NCBI RefSeq assembly: GCF_963855985.1
Contig: NC_087105.1
Location: 5,148,501 to 5,212,500 of the forward strand
Origin: Ostrinia nubilalis
Lineage: Eukaryota; Arthropoda; Insecta; Lepidoptera; Crambidae
Length of the DNA: 64,000 nt
Reading direction: 5' to 3'
The notes below the pieces were generated by a model. That model had not been told where the DNA came from. It searched no databases and was given only the letters and a program-made list of their open reading frames with translations. Shown here piece by piece: positions 58,960-64,000 of this stretch. Numbering within the stretch: position 1 is the stretch's first letter; each line of letters starts with the position of its first letter. Made by a program: the position numbers and the translations under genes.

Positions 58960-59930
58960 ATATTGCCATCTCTGTCTCTCATGTTCTGGAATATTCAAAG
59001 CGAGAGGTCCGATGTGACCGTCTCGATATCCTCGATCTTCAAGTCATCGTCCTTGCCTTCTTGCCGTGGCCATCCAGACTTCGGTCTTCTGAGGAACGAC
59101 GGCCCTTGGAACAACAGACTCATCCTCTTCCGATGTAGGCACGTATCCCGCTCTCGACGCCACGTCGGCTACGTTCAAGTGAGTTCAAACGCTACTCCGA
59201 CGGCCTTGTCTCCTCGGTGATCTCTTCAAGTCGATGCGCTCCGTAGGGTGTATAGCGGCGGCTTCCGTTCCGCAGCCAATGCAGCACAGTTTAGGAGTCA
59301 CTCCAGTAGATAGTGTCTTCTACAGGCAGCCGATGCACTTCCGTTCATGCTGCTTGTAGCTCCAACCTCGATATCGTTTGTGTCTTCACTGGAGCCACTT
59401 TGGCACGCGCAGCTACCAGCACAACTTCCGCGTCCTTCCTGTCGTTGTAAGCGAGGTGCCAATACGCAACGGCGGCGTAGGCTTCCTCGCCTGCATCGCA
59501 GAAGATGTGCAGCTCTCGGAGTTTCATTTATCTCCCCCCCGTAGTAGTATCGAGGAATACGCAGTCTCTTCATAGTCTGCAGGTCTGACAACCATTTCTC
59601 GAAGTATGCTGCGACGTCTTCCAGCACGGGCTCGTCCCATCCGGTCTTGAGGCGCCACTGCTTTTCAGGAGCTTCTAGGGGAGTCGCTTCTTTCTTCGCG
59701 CGCCTGCCGCTCGGGGCGACTGCTAGCAGCCTGTCGTCGTTGCTGTTCCAGTTCCGGACATGGAAGACCGCCTTCCTGTGGTCTTCGTCCACTTGAAAAA
59801 TCACTTCTTTGCTTGCTCGATGTCGTTGAAGCTTTCCACGAAGTCACCACTACAGCGCCCGGCGTATGCCATTCTCAGTAGGTTCTCCATTTGCTCATGA
59901 TACTGCCTCTTCTCTTCGGTATTATTCAGA
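58960..59930 (-). pseudogene. BEL/Pao pol remnant (end of reverse transcriptase through RNase H)
   Basis: Minus-strand blocks in order: a degenerate YVDD-region trace with DFVESFNDIEQAKK (about 59805-59870); VRNWNSNDDRLLAVAP and TGWDEPV; a frameshift; LHIFCDAGEEAYAAVAYW (from 59527); APVKTQTISRLELQAA; a frameshift; YWSDS then a stop where K or R is usual (about 59300); LNVADVASR (about 59150-59190); and a short tail to 58983. These are hallmarks of the Pao-type reverse transcriptase connection and RNase H domains (the D, E and WSDS aspartate positions). Several stops and at least three frameshifts make it non-functional. Everything before the YVDD region and all of integrase are missing. Confidence 0.85.
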
Positions 59931-59989
59931 ATTAATTTAGAACATTGTGAACTCCTAATGACGTAATTATAATGAAGTTATACAATACA

Positions 59990-62754
59990 ATACAAATAAA
60001 ATAAATACTATCGGACCTAAATGATTTATGGGATTGGTTATGGTTCTTTTAACATTTTCTCTTTAAACCCACACAGATTAGGCCATTCCACACAGTTTGC
60101 GCCTCGCCACACAGCCCTATGATGTCGCTACACAAGCCAAAACATCATAGTTCATGATGTCTCCCACACAAGACACGACATCTTCACAATTCCTGATGTC
60201 ACACCAGACATCCCACTCAGAATGACAATGTCCACACAGTTTCAAGACAATGCCACATGTCCTCCTCACACAGCTATCAGGACATCCATCTCACACAAAA
60301 TGACAAAGTCCACCCAGTTTCATGACAATGCCCACTGGTGTATGATCCTCACATAGTACATCATACCCCTATTATTATTATCAAACCATTCCCATAATCA
60401 CAACATCATAAGAAATTTGCTAAAATTATCTTTATTTAAATAATAAAATATTTCAATGTAAACTCTAAAATATTAAGATGAATAACACAACTACATAAAT
60501 CATCATCAATAATGCCAGTAATAAACAGTGAAACAAATTATGTTTTCATTGTGTCTTAGTGAACACAAATTTGCTTCACACACGAATGCAACTTTATCAT
60601 AATAAACTTACTGTTATTGTTGTGTTGACAGCAATACACTTCCAACTATTATCTTTGGAAACTGCACATACTTCAATGAACTTACCATCCTCAAATAGGA
60701 ACAAGCATTCATGGAAATATCCAAGAACTTTAATTTAACAAGTACAATACTTCTCTTCTCATGCTTGGCCAAAATTCACCCATAATGCAACTGACTTCAT
60801 ATTCAAGTATCTGTTGTTAACCCAGTCATTACAGGGAAGCACACAACACAATCATCACCAATATAAACTTTATTTGATCACTGCTAGTACTTTGCTCCAT
60901 TGATACCATTATTCAAAAACATCACCCTCCTTCTGGCGCAGTCGGGTAAATAGCTAACTTTCGCACAGTACAGCAGTATACCACACAATAGGCCAATGCT
61001 AATGACCAATGATAAGCATTTATTTCTATTCAAACACATAACTCTCTTATTCACCATTATTAATAATAACTTTTTGCTTAAGACTGTTAGCGGCAGTTGG
61101 GAAGTTCTAAAGTCTAGCAGTAGACTGTAGCCAATTTATTATTACAATCTGTTCACACTCAAGTTAATTGTATGCAATTTCATGCCAATGACAAGAATAA
61201 GCACAGTTAAACAACCAAGCCGCAGTGGCACTGCTAGTCTCAGCTCAACCCTTGCAATAAAACATTAATTCAACTCACCAAATATCACAGCTGATTCCTT
61301 TTGTATTACATTTTCACTCACCAAATATCACAGCTGATGCTCTTTTGTATTGCATTACCTTCTGTCCAACTCCAAATCACTTATGTGAAGTACCCTTGTT
61401 CAGTGTTCAGCTTCACTCAGGTATTGTGCTTGACTGATTTGCTCACCACAGGGCCAACCCGCAGACAGATAAGTCACCATATCTAAAACTCAAGTCAAAT
61501 CTAAAAATATGCACACACAACATGCTAAAATCAGTAACCTTTTTATTAAACAGCTAACAGTTAACCTCAAGATTAAAATCATTTTCACCATGCGAGAATA
61601 ATTAACAATAATGGCTGGTACACAAGAATACCCTTCAAGTTAAATGTACCACATTCTATAACTTTTATGTAATATCATAATTGAATAAATTTTGGTGACC
61701 CACATTAATGTTCAATTTTAGTAATACAACCCAAATCAATACTGGCAGCAGAAATTAATTGATAAGTTGGAGAAATTCAATATTAACATTATCTTTACTC
61801 AAAATATAGCATCATGTAACATATTATTGTGTCTTGCATCTACAGTAATCAGGAGTACACAATAATTATGTTTCACAATAATTGAAGTATCAATCACTAT
61901 AAGAATACCAAAAATCCACATGTTCAATGGTAAAACTGGCTGCTTTACTTAATTTCAATTTACAAATTAAGCTAATTAATAGATTTTATCTCATCTTATA
62001 GTGCTCAACATCAAGAAAGAAACATCATGATACTAAAACTGGTTTACACAACACAGACCTTAGCTTCAATTTACTTGAATATATCTAATTATTAATTCTT
62101 CTCCAAAATAATGCCAAGAGGTTACTCGGGCATGATCACCAAACTTATTTAATTTATCTGACCAAATTCTATCTATTCTTTATAGATTTTAAATCTCAAC
62201 AAGTTATTCTTTGCAGAATGTAAACATGAACAAATGAACACCGTTCAATTTAATTTGATTTACTAAAATAGTTTATTAGGCATTGCAATTAAAGTGAGCA
62301 CATACCATAGCTTTCACACACATTCCTGGCATTATCAGTAAAGACTGACAATACCTATAACATTTGTTGCATAATTCACTTCCATGCATTATTTTACTCA
62401 AAAAGGAAATGTGTTAATATTGTTGCTGTTGGAATAATCGATAATAATAATGAATCGTACCTGGTCTGGGGCCATCGTTAATCAAGTTGTTCACCACTTA
62501 CGTGACCACAAGCCAAGTTACGGAAGGAGCATCTTCATCATTCGAGTCCATCATTTCTCGTACTTAAATAGTTTTCTGCATCTCACATAGTTGTCAGCGT
62601 GGTTTCCATGACATTCTCTCTTCATCATATTCCATTATAATCATAGAACCGTGGGCGTTTTGTGTTAATATTCGTGACAAATCACACGAAACATTGGTCA
62701 CCTGGAACACTTTGAAATCACGTTACTATCATAGGTTTCAGATCCCACTTCTGA
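59990..62754. other. Non-coding interior of the LTR element, G-poor on the plus strand
   Basis: No minus-strand frame longer than 60 codons was found in 2.7 kb. The plus strand is visibly G-poor and CA-rich: at 60060-60365 CACACAG and GACAATG words recur, with a duplicated GACAATGTCCACACAGTTTC / GACAAAGTCCACCCAGTTTC pair about 71 bp apart. At 61273-61357 a 43-bp unit (ACTCACCAAATATCACAGCT) is tandemly doubled. Where gag and most of pol should be, there is sequence of unknown origin. Confidence 0.6.
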
Positions 62755-63004
62755 ACTATTAAAGGCCGGTCGATCTATTCTCATAAATAAAACACTGGAT
62801 ACTCATCTTGTACATTATATTGCCTTATTTTAGATATAATTCATCACTTAGTACAAAAGCGCGCGGAGTCGTCTCCGCGCGTCCCTCTATTCTGACGTTT
62901 GATTCTCGCGTGACATTGACAATACGTCAATGTCACTATGACAGCAGCTCATTGGCTATAACGATACCGCTATTTTAACGTTTTATGTTTTTTCACAATT
63001 AACA
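62755..63004 (-). repeat. Upstream (5') LTR of the BEL/Pao element
   Basis: 250 bp matching 57881-58130 with no difference seen by eye. It ends (plus strand) CACAATTAACA before CTACC. Confidence 0.9.
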
Positions 63005-63578
63005 CTACCAAAAAGCAGTATATCTGTTGGACGCAAGCGAAAATTGTGCAGTACAGTCGTGTAAAAAGCAGTCACGCTGAAACTTCTGCTTTGAAATCTG
63101 CGTTCGTTTTTTCGAAAAGCGGATGAAAAGTTCGTTTAACAACAAATATGCGAAGTAAACAAACGTACACAAACATTACAGCATGTCAAAGCGATATCTT
63201 GTTTGCAGTGACGTATGCGTCTGTGCGAGCAATATTACACGTGTACAGTCCAACAAAAAATTGGATTCAGATTTGCTTTTTGTACGCGCCAGACAATATT
63301 TACTATGTCTAAAGCAAACATGTTTGTTTATGGGGAAACGGAGAAAAAAGACAACGTTTTTTCATTAACAACGTCATCAGAAAAGTACAAAGTTTTCCAC
63401 TGACACGTTGTTAAAGAGTCAAGTTGTTCGGTCAAAGCACAGTATATATATGAGCTAAAGCAGTACGGAAACTTAGCCCTTTCGGCGAGTTAAATACCTA
63501 CACTTCCACTGAGTGTTAGGGTTGGCACTCTTAACCTTTATAAAATTAATTAATAAGGTTCTTACTTACTTATTTATT
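63005..63578. other. Non-coding, nothing recognised
   Basis: Two overlapping frames at 63183-63403 show no known domain. No repeats were seen. Confidence 0.35.
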
Positions 63579-63708
63579 AAAACGTTTATTTAGGTTTTTT
63601 AATTATCAAATACCTAATGGAATAAATTAATTAATAGTTAACAAAAAAATAAAACGTTAATTAGGTTCTATAATGATCGAATACATAATCGAATAAATTG
63701 ATTAAGTA
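63579..63708. repeat. Diverged tandem duplication of an AT-rich unit
   Basis: AAAACGTTTATTTAGGTTTT and TACCTAATGGAATAAATTA return as AAAACGTTAATTAGGTTCTA and TACATAATCGAATAAATTG about 73 bp later. It abuts the LTR fragment at 63709. Confidence 0.55.
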
Positions 63709-63828
63709 CTATTAGAGGCCGGTAGAAGATCTATTCTCATAAATAAAATACCGGATGCTTACTTTCACATACGAGCTATTGCCTCATTTTAAATACAGTT
63801 CATCACTTAGTACAAAAGCGTGCGGGGC
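63709..63828 (-). repeat. Diverged partial LTR of the same BEL/Pao family
   Basis: ACTATTAGAGGCCGGTAGAA, TCTATTCTCATAAATAAAAT and CATCACTTAGTACAAAAGCG match the first half of the 250-bp LTR at 57881 with many differences and a small insertion. It breaks off after GTGCGGGGC. This is an older solo or truncated LTR 0.7 kb from the young element. Confidence 0.8.
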
Positions 63829-64000
63829 AAATTACTTTATCAAATAGAACACATAAATTGTTAAAAAGCGTAATTACGTAATTTAAAAAGAACTATTACA
63901 AAATCAGATGTAAGCACTTTATTTAAAAAGTAATATTTAATCATTTTTACAATTCAGAATTATTACGAAGTTTAAAAAATGAAAGTTCTGGTTTTGAAGA
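63829..64000. other. Non-coding end of window
   Basis: AT-rich text with nothing recognised. Confidence 0.3.

Larger units (their letters stand above)
57881..63004 (-). mobile_element. Non-autonomous BEL/Pao LTR retrotransposon
   Basis: Two direct repeats of 250 bp (57881-58130 and 62755-63004) bound a 4.6-kb interior. Read on the minus strand, the LTR begins TGTTAATTGTG and the only coding remnant is BEL/Pao pol (58960-59930), so the element runs from 63004 to 57881. Depending on whether the LTR starts at 57881 or 57883, a CTAC duplication (57879-57882, 63005-63008) is possible. No gag, protease, N-terminal reverse transcriptase or integrase was found; 59990-62754 has no frame. A purine-rich stretch (GCAGGAAGGCCGAAC) precedes the downstream LTR, as a polypurine tract would. 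The primer-binding site is uncertain; the text after the upstream LTR is TCAGAAGTGGGATCTGAAAC. Confidence 0.85.

Noticed and set aside
59298..59804. 168-codon minus-strand frame as a single protein
   Set aside because: The first half is in the true pol frame, but after a frameshift the rest is out of frame; the real RNase H frame begins near 59527. It is treated as a pseudogene, not a gene.
1..64000. CRISPR arrays, operons or bacterial promoters
   Set aside because: Nothing of the kind; composition, repeats and lack of dense coding show eukaryotic DNA.

Overview
The window looks like intergenic or intronic DNA from a moth or butterfly. I found no host gene in it. The evidence for Lepidoptera is the repeat content: RTE-type retrotransposon 3' ends, Helitron ends of the Lep1 kind (ATTATAAATGCGAAAG start, CTAG end), a tRNA-derived SINE, BEL/Pao pol remnants and many small inverted-repeat elements, set in AT-rich DNA full of GTAGGTA-like words. 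Species cannot be told from the sequence alone. Of the open frames of 60 to 170 codons, only those inside transposons are recognisable.

Layout. 1-10.4 kb: unique-looking AT-rich DNA with an RTE stub (3166-3234) and a compact cluster (4252-5638) in which a Helitron, split by a nested retrotransposon end, sits beside a 10-bp-duplicated RTE insertion between two inverted copies of another repeat. 10.4-15.8 kb: a 680-bp TA-flanked inverted-repeat element, a region carrying an iterated GGCATCTATCC word, small MITEs and an RTE insertion with an 11-bp duplication. 16.2-27.4 kb: four larger non-autonomous DNA elements. These are a 1.2-kb foldback with CACAGTS ends, a 1.66-kb element with eight TGTCACRNCCRTG words, a 1.39-kb TA-flanked element with about ten GGGTAAACGTACGC-like words, and a deleted piggyBac with TTAA duplications. 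27.4-41.6 kb: mostly featureless, with a Helitron, a LINE reverse-transcriptase tail and a SINE. 41.6-50.1 kb: nested Harbinger-like and hAT elements, a TIR element that has swollen into a 155-bp tandem array, and a 1.63-kb palindromic Tc1. 54.5-56.3 kb: a 178-bp tandem array with a hAT element caught in one unit. 57.9-63.0 kb: a BEL/Pao LTR retrotransposon on the minus strand with two apparently identical 250-bp LTRs but dead, partial pol.

The recurring theme is non-autonomous elements that must have been moved in trans. The LTR element looks young yet carries decayed coding sequence, and several DNA elements keep only ends plus iterated short words that look like protein-binding sites. The two long palindromes (16243-17448 and 47017-48649) could give long hairpin RNA if read through. 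Superfamily calls rest on terminal sequences and target duplications read by eye. No alignment or database search was run, and boundaries may be off by a few bases.
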